Positions 56,104-64,000 of a DNA stretch of 64,000 nucleotides are shown in pieces (the stretch's first letter is position 1; every line of letters starts with the position of its first letter). This DNA comes from Leptospira sp. (GTDB lineage: Bacteria > Spirochaetota > Leptospiria > Leptospirales > Leptospiraceae). The stretch is from positions 124,001-188,000 of the forward strand of contig JAPZTS010000011.1 of the NCBI GenBank assembly GCA_027533185.1, read 5' to 3'. The translations under genes were made by a program, and so were the position numbers. Below the pieces are notes generated by a model. That model made no database searches, was not told the origin of the DNA, and saw only the letters and a list, made by a program, of their open reading frames with translations.

Positions 56104-56361
56104 ATGGCTACAAAAAAAGGTGGGGGATCCACAAAGAACGGTCGTGATTCGGTTTCAAAACGATTGGGTGTTAAAGTTTACGGTGGTCAACTTGCGACGG
56201 CAGGAAATATCATTGTTCGACAAAGAGGAACTCAATTCAAGCCAGGAAAGAATGTAGGAATCGGTAGAGATCATACGATTTTTGCTCTTGTAGATGGAAT
56301 TGTTACTTTTGAGCACGTTACAAAAGAAAGACAACAAATCTCCGTTTACCCAAAAGCTTAA
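56104..56361 (+). CDS. rpmA: 50S ribosomal protein L27
   Basis: 85 residues beginning [16 protein letters not shown]. There is no extension such as LRLDLQFFAS: the prp stop TAA (56095-56097) is in the same frame, six bases before this ATG, so no longer form is possible. AAAGGGG/AAAGG just upstream serves as ribosome site. L27's N terminus reaches the peptidyl-transferase centre. A terminator-like hairpin follows. Confidence 0.97.
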   Translation: MATKKGGGSTKNGRDSVSKRLGVKVYGGQLATAGNIIVRQRGTQFKPGKNVGIGRDHTIFALVDGIVTFEHVTKERQQISVYPKA

Positions 56362-56427
56362 CTTCTACCTAAATTGGTAGAAGGCAAGGACCCGTTTTAG
56401 GCGAAGACCGAAAACGGGTTTTTTTTT
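56362..56427 (+). terminator. Intrinsic terminator after rpmA
   Basis: Two hairpins in series. CTTCTACC/GGTAGAAG (56362-56383) is followed by CCCGTTTT/AAAACGGG (56391-56418, 12-base loop) with a run of nine T (56419-56427). The second is a strong intrinsic terminator. obg starts 12 bases later, so downstream genes depend on readthrough or another promoter. Confidence 0.8.
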
Positions 56428-56438
56428 GAGAAAAGAAA

Positions 56439-57464
56439 ATGCCAAGTTTTATAGATGAAGTACCCATACATGCAAAAGCTGGTCACGGCGGAGCTGGCTC
56501 TGTCCATTTCCACAAAGAAAAATTTGTGGAATTTGGCGGACCAGATGGCGGCGATGGTGGCAAAGGTGGAGATGTTATTTTTGTAGCCGAAGGGCGGATG
56601 ATGACTCTGGAGAATTACCTCCTGGACAGAACCTACAGTGCCATGAATGGAGATCCTGGACTTGGTCAAAACCGAAACGGCAAGAATGGTGAGGATTTGA
56701 TTTTAAAAGTTCCAGTTGGTACACAAATCTTTGATGCGGTAACCCGCGAACTCATACATGATTTTACTGAAGATGGAGAGAATTATGTTCTAGCCAAAGG
56801 TGGTCGTGGTGGAAAAGGAAATACCTTTTTCAAAACCAGTGTCCACCAAACTCCTCGTTATGCCCAACCAGGTGAAGAGGGAGAGGAGTTTTCATTAATC
56901 TTACAACTCAAACTCCTCGCGGATATCGGAATTGTTGGGCTACCCAACGCAGGCAAGTCAACCCTACTTGCAAAAATCACGCATGCACATCCAAAAATCG
57001 CAGGTTATGCGTTCACCACCCTTTCACCTAACCTAGGTGTAGTACATCGTTTTGAAGACTTATTTCGTTATACGGTTGCCGATATTCCAGGCATCATTGA
57101 AGGGGCATCAAAGGGTGTCGGACTCGGACTTAGTTTTTTAAAACATATTGAACGTGTACAAGGGATTCTATTTTTGTTTGATGGTGGGAACCTACTTCTC
57201 GAAGAGGAGTTGGATATGTTACGAAGTGAACTTAAAGATTATAATCCAAAACTCTTAGATAAAAAGTTTCTTCTTGTGATAAACAAAGTAGATATATGGG
57301 AAAACGATCCTGATTTTACAAAAGAAATTCAAAATAAGTATTCTCACCTAGGAGAGATCATTTTTATTTCCTGCGAAACAGAAACCAATTTAGAATACCT
57401 TATGGAAAGGATTGATAAAGTTTTCTTTTGGGACAAGGCGAGACATGCATATGAAAACTCGTAA
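56439..57464 (+). CDS. obg: GTPase ObgE/CgtA
   Basis: 341 residues. Obg domain (1-157) with Gly-rich turns ([32 protein letters not shown]), then a G domain with G1 [16 protein letters not shown]3 DIPGIIEGA and G4 NKVDIW. No TGS-like C-terminal domain. Ribosome assembly/stress GTPase. It overlaps proB by 14 bases. Confidence 0.97.
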   Translation: MPSFIDEVPIHAKAGHGGAGSVHFHKEKFVEFGGPDGGDGGKGGDVIFVAEGRMMTLENYLLDRTYSAMNGDPGLGQNRNGKNGEDLILKVPVGTQIFDAVTRELIHDFTEDGENYVLAKGGRGGKGNTFFKTSVHQTPRYAQPGEEGEEFSLILQLKLLADIGIVGLPNAGKSTLLAKITHAHPKIAGYAFTTLSPNLGVVHRFEDLFRYTVADIPGIIEGASKGVGLGLSFLKHIERVQGILFLFDGGNLLLEEELDMLRSELKDYNPKLLDKKFLLVINKVDIWENDPDFTKEIQNKYSHLGEIIFISCETETNLEYLMERIDKVFFWDKARHAYENS

Positions 57465-58317
57465 AGAATTTTTAGAAGAAATCAAAGATACAAAACTCAT
57501 TGTAATTAAGATCGGTTCTGCACGTGTCAGTGGCGAAGAATCAAAAATAAATGATTTTTTATACAATTTGGTCGGTGATATTCGTTGGCTTCGAGACCAA
57601 GGAAAGGAAGTAATCCTTGTTTCTAGCGGAGCTATTGCCCAAGGGAAAAAACTTTTAGAAACGCGGTCCATTTCTACCAAAGACCATTCGAAACGAACTC
57701 TCTCCGAAAAACAGGCATTAGCCGCAATGGGGCAAAATAAACTTTTAAACTTATACGAGAGTTTTTTTAGCCGAGTGAATATTGATATTGCACAGATTTT
57801 ATTTGGAAGGGTGGATCTAAACCAAGAGGAAAGCCTAAAAAACCTTAAAAATACATTCCGCCAGCTTTTAGATTGGGGGATTCTTCCGATCGTAAATGAA
57901 AATGACTCAATCTCGACAGAAGAAATCAATTTAGGAGACAATGATATCCTGAGTGCAATTGTTTCGTCAATAGTTGGGGCAGATCTACTTTTGATTCTCA
58001 CAGGTGTGGATGGATTTTTGGATGAAGGGAATAAAATTGACCATTTTTCATCTATTGATGGAATTACAGAACAAAAAGCTACTGGTCCGTCAGGGCCAGG
58101 TACAGGTGGAATGTATACCAAAATTAAATCAGCGAAACTCCTTTTGGATTTTGGAATAAAAACAGGGATTGTAAACGGTGAGATCAAACATATCATTCGA
58201 AAGTTCTTTGAAAATGAAACGATCGGTACTCTAGTAGCTAATACTACTAAAAAAATCAACCCATCAACTAAACAAATCCAAACTCATTTTTTTGAATCCG
58301 AGCGAGGTAAAATATGA
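57451..58317 (+). CDS. proB: Glutamate 5-kinase without PUA domain
   Basis: 288 residues from ATG at 57451 (AAGGCGAG 8 bases upstream; ATG 57445 is a close alternative). Amino-acid kinase fold: [35 protein letters not shown], and [14 protein letters not shown]. The C-terminal PUA domain of E. coli ProB is absent. First step of proline synthesis. Overlaps obg by 14 bases and proA by 4. Confidence 0.95.
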   Translation: MKTRKEFLEEIKDTKLIVIKIGSARVSGEESKINDFLYNLVGDIRWLRDQGKEVILVSSGAIAQGKKLLETRSISTKDHSKRTLSEKQALAAMGQNKLLNLYESFFSRVNIDIAQILFGRVDLNQEESLKNLKNTFRQLLDWGILPIVNENDSISTEEINLGDNDILSAIVSSIVGADLLLILTGVDGFLDEGNKIDHFSSIDGITEQKATGPSGPGTGGMYTKIKSAKLLLDFGIKTGIVNGEIKHIIRKFFENETIGTLVANTTKKINPSTKQIQTHFFESERGKI

Positions 58318-59573
58318 ACCATGTTGAGTATGCTAGATCCATTGCGCAGTCCGTAAAGAACGCAAGTTTACCCCTCAAGTCCATTTCCACGAAGGATAAA
58401 AATAAAGTATTGGAACGGGTGGAAGAACTCCTTTTATCTCAGGAAGGGGAGATCCTAGTTGCGAATGAAATAGATCTTGCCGAAGGCAAAAAAAAGAACC
58501 TATCCCCTGCCCTTATGGATCGGCTTTTACTGGATCCAAAGCGAATACGTTCCCTTGCAAACAGTATAAGAGAAATTCGAAACCTTCCCGATCCAGTTGG
58601 TGAGGTTCTCAGGGGAATCACCCTTCCCAACGGGTTGGAGCTTCTCACCAAACGCGTGCCAATTGGTGTAGTGATGACAATCTTTGAATCGAGACCAAAT
58701 GTCTGTGTGGATATTGCGGCTCTCTCCTTTAAATCTGGAAACGGTTGTATTTTACGTGGTGGCAGCGAAGCCTTTCATTCCAATTCTTTCTTAACAAACC
58801 TCTTTCACAAAGCTATTACTGATTCTAAGTTAGTCGGAATAACTCCCGATGTGGTAGGATTTGTCGAAAGAACAGAACGGGAAGCTATGTTGCCCTTCTT
58901 CCAACTCGACCAGTGGATTGACATAGTTGTTCCAAGGGGTGGAGAAGCTCTCATTCGTTTTGTTTCGGAAAATAGCAAAATTCCTGTAATCAAACATGAT
59001 AAAGGTGTAACCAATCTTTTCATTGGAAAGTCGGCAAATCCAAATATTGTTCTTCCTGTTTTGATCAATAGCAAACTCGCAAGACCAGGTGTTTGTAATG
59101 CCTTAGAAAATCTAATTATCGATCGAGCCTATCCATATACCCAAACACTACTGGCGGATCTTAAAAAGGCGGGAGTTGAACTTCTTGGAGATACTAAAAC
59201 TTTGGAATTGCAACCTGGCATCCGCAGCGCATTGACAGGTGATTATGCGACCGAATTTTTAGATAATCGCCTCAGTGTAAAGATTGTGGATGGATTTATA
59301 GAAGCCAAAGAATTTATCCAAACCTATAGCTCAGGACATACGGAATGTATACTCTCCGAAGACTTAGCTGAAATTTATAGATTCCAGAGAGAACTCGATA
59401 GTGCAGCAATCTTTGTCAATTGTTCCACGAGATTCCATGATGGTGGTGAATATGGGCTTGGTGCGGAAGTAGGAATTTCGACCGGAAAACTTCATGTCCG
59501 TGGGCCTATGGGACTAATCCACCTAACAACTACGACAACTTACGTCACTGGAAACGGACAAATACGAGATTAA
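58314..59573 (+). CDS. proA: Glutamate-5-semialdehyde dehydrogenase
   Basis: 419 residues. Family patterns: [46 protein letters not shown], and catalytic Cys in [12 protein letters not shown]. Second step of proline synthesis. Coupled to proB by ATGA overlap and 1 base from nadD (TAA A ATG). Confidence 0.97.
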   Translation: MNHVEYARSIAQSVKNASLPLKSISTKDKNKVLERVEELLLSQEGEILVANEIDLAEGKKKNLSPALMDRLLLDPKRIRSLANSIREIRNLPDPVGEVLRGITLPNGLELLTKRVPIGVVMTIFESRPNVCVDIAALSFKSGNGCILRGGSEAFHSNSFLTNLFHKAITDSKLVGITPDVVGFVERTEREAMLPFFQLDQWIDIVVPRGGEALIRFVSENSKIPVIKHDKGVTNLFIGKSANPNIVLPVLINSKLARPGVCNALENLIIDRAYPYTQTLLADLKKAGVELLGDTKTLELQPGIRSALTGDYATEFLDNRLSVKIVDGFIEAKEFIQTYSSGHTECILSEDLAEIYRFQRELDSAAIFVNCSTRFHDGGEYGLGAEVGISTGKLHVRGPMGLIHLTTTTTYVTGNGQIRD

Positions 59574-59574
59574 A

Positions 59575-60171
59575 ATGATACTTTTTTTTGGAGGGAGTTT
59601 CAATCCGCCGCACAGGGGTCATAAAAATATTATACGACACCTACTAACGATCTTTCCCAGAGATAGAATTTTTATCACACCAAACTACCGTTCCCCCTTA
59701 AAGAACGTGAAAGATTTTTTACCAGACCAAGTTTTAAGACTATGTCAGTTGGAATTTGAGGAAGAGATACAACATGGGGCTTTAATTTGGGAATATGAAC
59801 TCTCTAAAAAAGAACCGAGTTTTACCTTCGATAGTTTGCAATTTCTTAAACTCCAAGACCCGAATGGATCGATTGGTTTGGTTATCGGAGAGGATAGCAT
59901 TGAAACCTTTTCTGACTGGTATAGGTATTTGGATGTATTAGCATTAGTTGATCTGGTAGTCATTTTTCGTAGAAATACAATAAAAGGAAATGAGTTATCT
60001 ATTCCTGAATATTTTCCCATCGAAAAACTAAAAGTTCTCGAAAACGAACTTTGGAAATTTACTTCCAGCGATTTACGAATCCATAGAAATAAAACCTTAT
60101 TCTCCTCCTGCCTAGAAGACAAAACCTTAGCGTATTTAGATGATATTGGATATTTCAATGAATCAAATTAA
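59575..60171 (+). CDS. nadD: Nicotinate-nucleotide adenylyltransferase
   Basis: 198 residues. FFGGSFNPPHRGHKNI holds the (H/T)xGH-like nucleotidyltransferase motif; IGEDSIETFSDW and the C-terminal TSSDLR motif complete the family. Makes deamido-NAD. Its 3' end overlaps yqeK by 14 bases. Confidence 0.95.
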   Translation: MILFFGGSFNPPHRGHKNIIRHLLTIFPRDRIFITPNYRSPLKNVKDFLPDQVLRLCQLEFEEEIQHGALIWEYELSKKEPSFTFDSLQFLKLQDPNGSIGLVIGEDSIETFSDWYRYLDVLALVDLVVIFRRNTIKGNELSIPEYFPIEKLKVLENELWKFTSSDLRIHRNKTLFSSCLEDKTLAYLDDIGYFNESN

Positions 60172-60775
60172 TCACAATTTAAAGATCTATTCTGAGGATT
60201 TTACCGATTCCATCAAAGCTTCTGTTCGAGAGGAAATTACAGAAACTCGTTTTGCTCACGTAGTTCGAGTAGCGGAAATTGCAAAAGAAATGGGACGGAT
60301 CTACGCCCCTTCCTATGTATCTCATCTTTATCTTGCAGGGCTTTTACATGATATCACAAAACAAAAGAAAGATGAGATACACTTGGAACTTTTTTCGGAG
60401 TTTTCATTTTCTGCCGATGGAATTCCTAAAGAAGCATACCATGCGTTTTCTGCTCCCTTTTATGTCAGAAAGTACTTAAACATAGAAGACCAAGTAATCC
60501 TTTCGGGTATGGCATCCCACACATTGGGTGGAAAAGATATGACACCCTTTCAAAAGATTCTGTATGCAGCAGATTTTTTAGGATCTGAATATGCAAAAAA
60601 ATCGAGTGAGTGGGCTGAATGGTTTCAGAGGACAAAATTGAATTTGAATTTTGGAGTTTTATTAAAAGCGAAAAAGACCATCGAATCCCTTTTGGAAAAA
60701 AACGCATCGATACATATTTTTACAATAGATACTTACAATGAGTCTACAAGACTGTTACAGCAGGATAATAAATGA
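60158..60775 (+). CDS. yqeK: YqeK-type HD-domain Ap4A hydrolase
   Basis: 205 residues from ATG at 60158 (an ATG at 60140 is open but lies in nadD without ribosome site). HD residues: FAHVVRVAEIA, LLHDITKQKK, HAFSAPFYV and SHTLGGKDMTPF, with ADFLGSEY last. YqeK proteins are symmetrical Ap4A hydrolases, and the nadD-yqeK-rsfS order is conserved in many bacteria. Overlaps nadD and the LCP-like gene. Confidence 0.9.
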   Translation: MNQINHNLKIYSEDFTDSIKASVREEITETRFAHVVRVAEIAKEMGRIYAPSYVSHLYLAGLLHDITKQKKDEIHLELFSEFSFSADGIPKEAYHAFSAPFYVRKYLNIEDQVILSGMASHTLGGKDMTPFQKILYAADFLGSEYAKKSSEWAEWFQRTKLNLNFGVLLKAKKTIESLLEKNASIHIFTIDTYNESTRLLQQDNK

Positions 60776-61926
60776 TTTCCAGTAGCCCCAAAAAAAGAGC
60801 CGTTTCATCAAAATACCTACTTGTATTTGCAGGTAGTTTGTTTGCGCTAGCTATTTTACTTTTAATCGTTCGCTCAAAAGGTGGTTTCAGTTTTGATCAA
60901 AAATTAACACAAGGAAAGCGAGTTCCAATCCTTTTTTCCGTTTTAGATGAAGGAGATACTTTTTTATTCTCCACATATATAGAGCTATATCCGCAAGAAA
61001 AAAAGGCAGCACTTTTTTTTGTAAATCCAAGAACAAGTTTTGATGAAGATGATACTCTACTAGAAAAAAAAGATTCTGCGCCAAATTATCTAAAATCAAG
61101 AATAGAAGATGCCCTAGACCAAACTGTTTCATATAGAATCGTACTAACTAAGTCACAGTTCCAAAGCTGGATAGACTTAATCGGAGGAATTGAGGTCTTT
61201 TTTGAACCAAAAAGCGGCCATATAACAAAGAATTACGATCGAAAAAAAACCATCTATGTACTAGATGGTAGGGATTGTTTCGATTGGATGACTTTTCTAT
61301 CCGATACAAAAATGTTGTCGTATATCAAACGAATCGAAGTTCAAGAAACTATCCTTTTAACGGTTCTAGAAAAGTTACACTCCAGTCGTGACCAGATATC
61401 GAAACAAACGATACAGGTTTTGTTCGAAAAAGCAACGACCAATCTAGATCTCAAAGAATGGGAGGCTTTATTTGAATTTCTCAAAAAAGAAAGAATTCAT
61501 TTTGGAGTCTCTGAATTGCCGGGTGAACCAATAGTTCGAAACAAACAGAAAGATGAAATTCTAAGGGCCAAACAAGAAACTGTCCGAGTGGCTTTCTTGA
61601 AATTTTCAGGCGAACTCCGGTCGTCGAGTTTTTCAGAAGGGGAACGAGCACGAATAGAAGTGTTAAATGGAACTTCAAAAAATGGGCTTGCTAGGTATGG
61701 AAAAATCCTTCTCAATGATAAAGGTCTGAAAGTACTAACTGTTGACAATGCCTGGGACCCAAATTTCAAATCGAGCATTATCCTCAATCGCTCGGGAAAC
61801 ACACAATATTCAGATTTGATTTCCGAAACTTTCCAAGGAAGACCAGTTTATTTCGCCCTCCGAAAGGATTTGGGTTTGGATGCAACTGTCATTCTTGGCG
61901 AAGACTTTCAAAACTCTAAGGATTAA
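60772..61926 (+). CDS. LytR-CpsA-Psr-like protein with LytR C-terminal domain
   Basis: 384 residues: one N-terminal membrane segment (about 14-34, YLLVFAGSLFALAILLLIV), an LCP-like domain (about 50-235; AALFFVNPRTSF, FQSWIDLIGGIEVFF, YVLDGRDCFDWM) and a LytR_C domain (about 290-380; RIEVLNGTSKNGLARYG). LCP enzymes attach glycopolymers to peptidoglycan. The paired Arg of the usual YxRxR block after L(D/N)G is not visible here, so enzyme activity is doubtful. 4-base overlap with yqeK. It lies just before rsfS. Confidence 0.8.
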   Translation: MISSSPKKRAVSSKYLLVFAGSLFALAILLLIVRSKGGFSFDQKLTQGKRVPILFSVLDEGDTFLFSTYIELYPQEKKAALFFVNPRTSFDEDDTLLEKKDSAPNYLKSRIEDALDQTVSYRIVLTKSQFQSWIDLIGGIEVFFEPKSGHITKNYDRKKTIYVLDGRDCFDWMTFLSDTKMLSYIKRIEVQETILLTVLEKLHSSRDQISKQTIQVLFEKATTNLDLKEWEALFEFLKKERIHFGVSELPGEPIVRNKQKDEILRAKQETVRVAFLKFSGELRSSSFSEGERARIEVLNGTSKNGLARYGKILLNDKGLKVLTVDNAWDPNFKSSIILNRSGNTQYSDLISETFQGRPVYFALRKDLGLDATVILGEDFQNSKD

Positions 61927-61927
61927 A

Positions 61928-62290
61928 ATGTTACAAATAAGCGACGATACGATTTCTCACTTAAAAAAAATCAAACAAACATTAATGGATAAAAAATGTG
62001 AGGCAATACAATTTTTGGATTTGAGGGATGTTCATTCCTATCTCTCCATTTTTGTCCTGGCGACCGTAAAAACAGAAACGCAAGGAAGGTCTTGCGCCAA
62101 AGATATTGATAAGTTCATGAAACCTCTCAAACTTGCTGTCAAAAGGAACTTAGTCGATTTACCAAAGGATTCGACAGGTTGGATATTGTTAGATTATGGA
62201 GAAATTTGTGTTCATATTATGACAGAGGAAATGCGTAATTTCTACTCACTAGACAGGCTTTGGGGTGACGCCCAACCTATCCTTCTCTGA
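61928..62290 (+). CDS. rsfS: Ribosome silencing factor RsfS
   Basis: 120 residues from ATG at 61928, one base after the preceding stop, with AAGGAT as ribosome site; the frame is open further upstream within the LCP-like gene. Family features: IQFLDLRDVHSYLSIFVLAT and C-terminal GWILLDYGEICVHIMTEEMR followed by FYSLDRLWGDA. Binds L14 and blocks subunit joining in starvation. Last gene of the operon that starts with rplU/obg. Confidence 0.95.
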   Translation: MLQISDDTISHLKKIKQTLMDKKCEAIQFLDLRDVHSYLSIFVLATVKTETQGRSCAKDIDKFMKPLKLAVKRNLVDLPKDSTGWILLDYGEICVHIMTEEMRNFYSLDRLWGDAQPILL

Positions 62291-62373
62291 GTTTCCTTCG
62301 TTTTTTATCTTGCTTGCCTTCCTTGATTTTTTAATTTGTCAGTTGGAAGGTTGTAAATTTTTTTATAATTGAT

Positions 62374-64000
62374 ATGAACCAAATTATTGCTCGTATTTCT
62401 GTAATAAGCGGAAAGTTGACCAGTTGGTTAGTATTTTTCTTCTTCCTCCCTCTTTCCATTTTTGGCGAAGGAGATTTTGACGCGGACATGCAACGTTTAC
62501 GACTAGCACAGTGGGAAGGACAGTCCGAGAAAGATCTGGCTGAAAAAAAGAATACCCCAAAAAAGTTACGCCTTACCATTGCAAGTGCCATTGAACAAGT
62601 CATTGAAAACAATACAATAGTCCAAAATGCGAAATTAGAAATCGCAAAAGCAGATACACCTGAATTAAAAAATGAGTCCAAATTTAGTTGGAAGGTTTTA
62701 GCTGGCATTCAGAGTTCAAAACAACTCTTTCCAGTAAACCAGAACAACTTCTTTGCAGGAACTATAAGAACACAAGATCGAATTTCAGCCGGTATCGAAA
62801 AACAATTCAAAACAGGCACCTATTTCAAAACAGAGGTAAGCACAGTCCGTTTCGATACGAACGCTTTTGAATCCGCTAACAACCAAGTAGGTGGAAATCA
62901 ATTTGCCGCTCTACTTGCTGCACCGCCCATGTATACAGGCGCTGTTTCCGTTACGCTTTCTCAGGAACTATTAAAATACAGTTTTGGAAAAACCGAGGAA
63001 GATAGAACAAAGTTATTAAAAAACCAAACGAAACTCGTCCGAGAAAACTACATTAATATCCTGACCCAATTGGTAGTTAAGATACTAGTTGATTATTGGT
63101 CGCTAAGTATCGTAGATTCACAAATTGCAACCTATGAAAAGGTTTTAAAAAACACGGAAGATATACGACGGATCACAATTCGAAAAGCTGGGCTCGGCCT
63201 TTCAGAAAGTTTTGAAGTCAATCAATGGAATCAGGCCGTATTGAGAACTGAATCCCAATTAGAGAAAGCAAAAGTGGATCGAATTGAGGCGGAAAGAAAT
63301 TTAGTTCGAATACTGAATGTGGACACGGGATCGTCGATAGAAGGCGTGACTGATCTAACCGAAGAACTTCCTAAAGGATTCAATTTGGAAAGTGATGTCC
63401 AGTATGCTCTCAAAAACCGAATAGACTATCTAATATTAAAAAGAGAGCTAGATGTTGCAAAACTGGGATTGAAGACTGCATTGGCGGAAGAAGATCCTTC
63501 CCTTTTGGCGAGTGTAAGCTATAGTTCTATTGGACAAAATTTTCTATCCCCACAAGAAAATTTCATAGCTAGGGAGCGCGGGATCACTTCTTTAAACTTT
63601 CCCCAAGTATTTGCAGAACTAAAGATGAGTTATCCGCTTTGGGATATAGGCGTTAAAGCCACCATCAAAGAAAGAGAAACAGAGATAAAGATTCTAGAAC
63701 TTAAAATCAGCGAAATGGAGCAGGAAATTTCACAGGAGATCTCCACTCGTTATGAAAATATAGTTTCGAGCCACAAACTGCTTTTAGATCTGCAAAAAAC
63801 CAGACGTGAATCAGAACTCTTTTATACTGGTTTACTTTCAAGATTCCAGCAGGGACGGTATACGGCTGTGAATGTAAAGAATGCTCTTGACTCGCTTGCA
63901 AGGTCAGAACTCGCTGTTACCCAAGCTAAAATAAATTTTAATATCAACTTGGTTCGTTATGAGCTGAGTAAAAATTCGCTCTTTGAAAAGTATGGAGTAG
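62374..64000 (+). CDS. TolC-family outer-membrane efflux protein (3' partial)
   Basis: The frame starts at ATG 62374 and is still open at the window end (542 codons visible), ending YGV, so the stop must lie just past the window. Signal peptide of residues about 1-31 ends SIFGEG. The mature protein has long coiled-coil helices with the outer-membrane-factor pattern, two repeats (LRLTIASAIEQVIENNTIVQ and later LESDVQYALKNRIDYLILKR) and the terminal FQQGRYTAVNVKNALDSLA. Acts as the outer-membrane channel of an efflux pump, presumably encoded downstream. A TATAAT motif lies only four bases before the ATG, and the ribosome site is poor. Confidence 0.9.
   Translation, partial: MNQIIARISVISGKLTSWLVFFFFLPLSIFGEGDFDADMQRLRLAQWEGQSEKDLAEKKNTPKKLRLTIASAIEQVIENNTIVQNAKLEIAKADTPELKNESKFSWKVLAGIQSSKQLFPVNQNNFFAGTIRTQDRISAGIEKQFKTGTYFKTEVSTVRFDTNAFESANNQVGGNQFAALLAAPPMYTGAVSVTLSQELLKYSFGKTEEDRTKLLKNQTKLVRENYINILTQLVVKILVDYWSLSIVDSQIATYEKVLKNTEDIRRITIRKAGLGLSESFEVNQWNQAVLRTESQLEKAKVDRIEAERNLVRILNVDTGSSIEGVTDLTEELPKGFNLESDVQYALKNRIDYLILKRELDVAKLGLKTALAEEDPSLLASVSYSSIGQNFLSPQENFIARERGITSLNFPQVFAELKMSYPLWDIGVKATIKERETEIKILELKISEMEQEISQEISTRYENIVSSHKLLLDLQKTRRESELFYTGLLSRFQQGRYTAVNVKNALDSLARSELAVTQAKINFNINLVRYELSKNSLFEKYGV

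Noticed and set aside
1..64000. tRNA, rRNA, CRISPR, insertion sequence, prophage or integration site
   Set aside because: No such structure was seen in any of the short gaps or within the coding regions; gene content and base use look uniform.

Overview
The window looks like a piece of a Leptospira chromosome, probably from the non-pathogenic (saprophytic) side of the genus, although the species cannot be fixed from sequence reading alone. The reasons are the low-to-moderate GC, many TTG and GTG starts, relaxed spirochete-type lipoprotein signals (F or Y at -3), a meso-diaminopimelate-type MurE, an LptD-type outer-membrane protein, and the gene order rplU-prp-rpmA-obg-proB-proA-nadD-yqeK-LCP-rsfS. 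Gene density is very high. No gene-free stretch exceeds about 190 bases once a 59-residue ORF at 19125-19304 is counted. I see no rRNA, tRNA, insertion sequence, prophage or CRISPR array.

Layout. 2-3134 (+): partial alpha/beta hydrolase, cysS, TrmH-family methyltransferase. 11797-3141 (-): a tightly packed series lptD, polyprenyl-phosphate sugar transferase, gatC, gatA, hisF, sodium:solute symporter. 11984-19026: small DUF6166-like gene, a REC-HisKA protein with a decayed ATPase domain, a UvrD-type helicase, a MORN-repeat lipoprotein, an M48 lipoprotein protease and a PAS-GGDEF-EAL protein. 19125-23896: small ORF, STAS protein, TPR protein, SpoIIE-type phosphatase, exported protein. 27303-23923 (-): MoxR ATPase, VWA protein and PrsW-like protease, facing divergently a 642-residue unknown protein plus a nitrilase-fold protein without its catalytic Cys (27414-30052). 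33327-30071 (-): Gfo/Idh oxidoreductase, UbiB-like kinase, lspA. 33366-36391 (+): murF, purE, purK. 43952-36380 (-): rsmH, ftsL-like, murE, mraY, ftsW, murG, murC, a division/cell-wall cluster without ftsI, murD or mraZ. 44025-53415: HIT protein, cheR, mqnA, lipoprotein, amt, GAF-SpoIIE-TPR phosphatase, outer-membrane protein, small conserved protein, AsmA-like protein. 55342-53534 (-): typA. 55459-62290 (+): ribosomal protein/GTPase/proline/NAD operon. 62374 to the end: start of a TolC-family gene.

How the genes work together. Much of the window serves the envelope: peptidoglycan precursor synthesis and the division flippase/polymerase, LptD and a surface-polysaccharide initiating transferase, lipoprotein maturation (LspA), an LCP-like protein and several lipoproteins. 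A second theme is signalling by partner switching and cyclic di-GMP: two SpoIIE-type phosphatases, a STAS antagonist, an EAL phosphodiesterase and a degenerate histidine kinase. Several proteins keep an enzyme fold but lack a key residue: the hydrolase at 2-904, the histidine kinase, the GGDEF domain, the nitrilase-like protein and the LCP-like protein. The best candidates for undescribed biology are the MoxR-VWA-PrsW locus with its divergent partner genes, and a Prp protease encoded next to an L27 gene that provably has no cleavable N-terminal extension.
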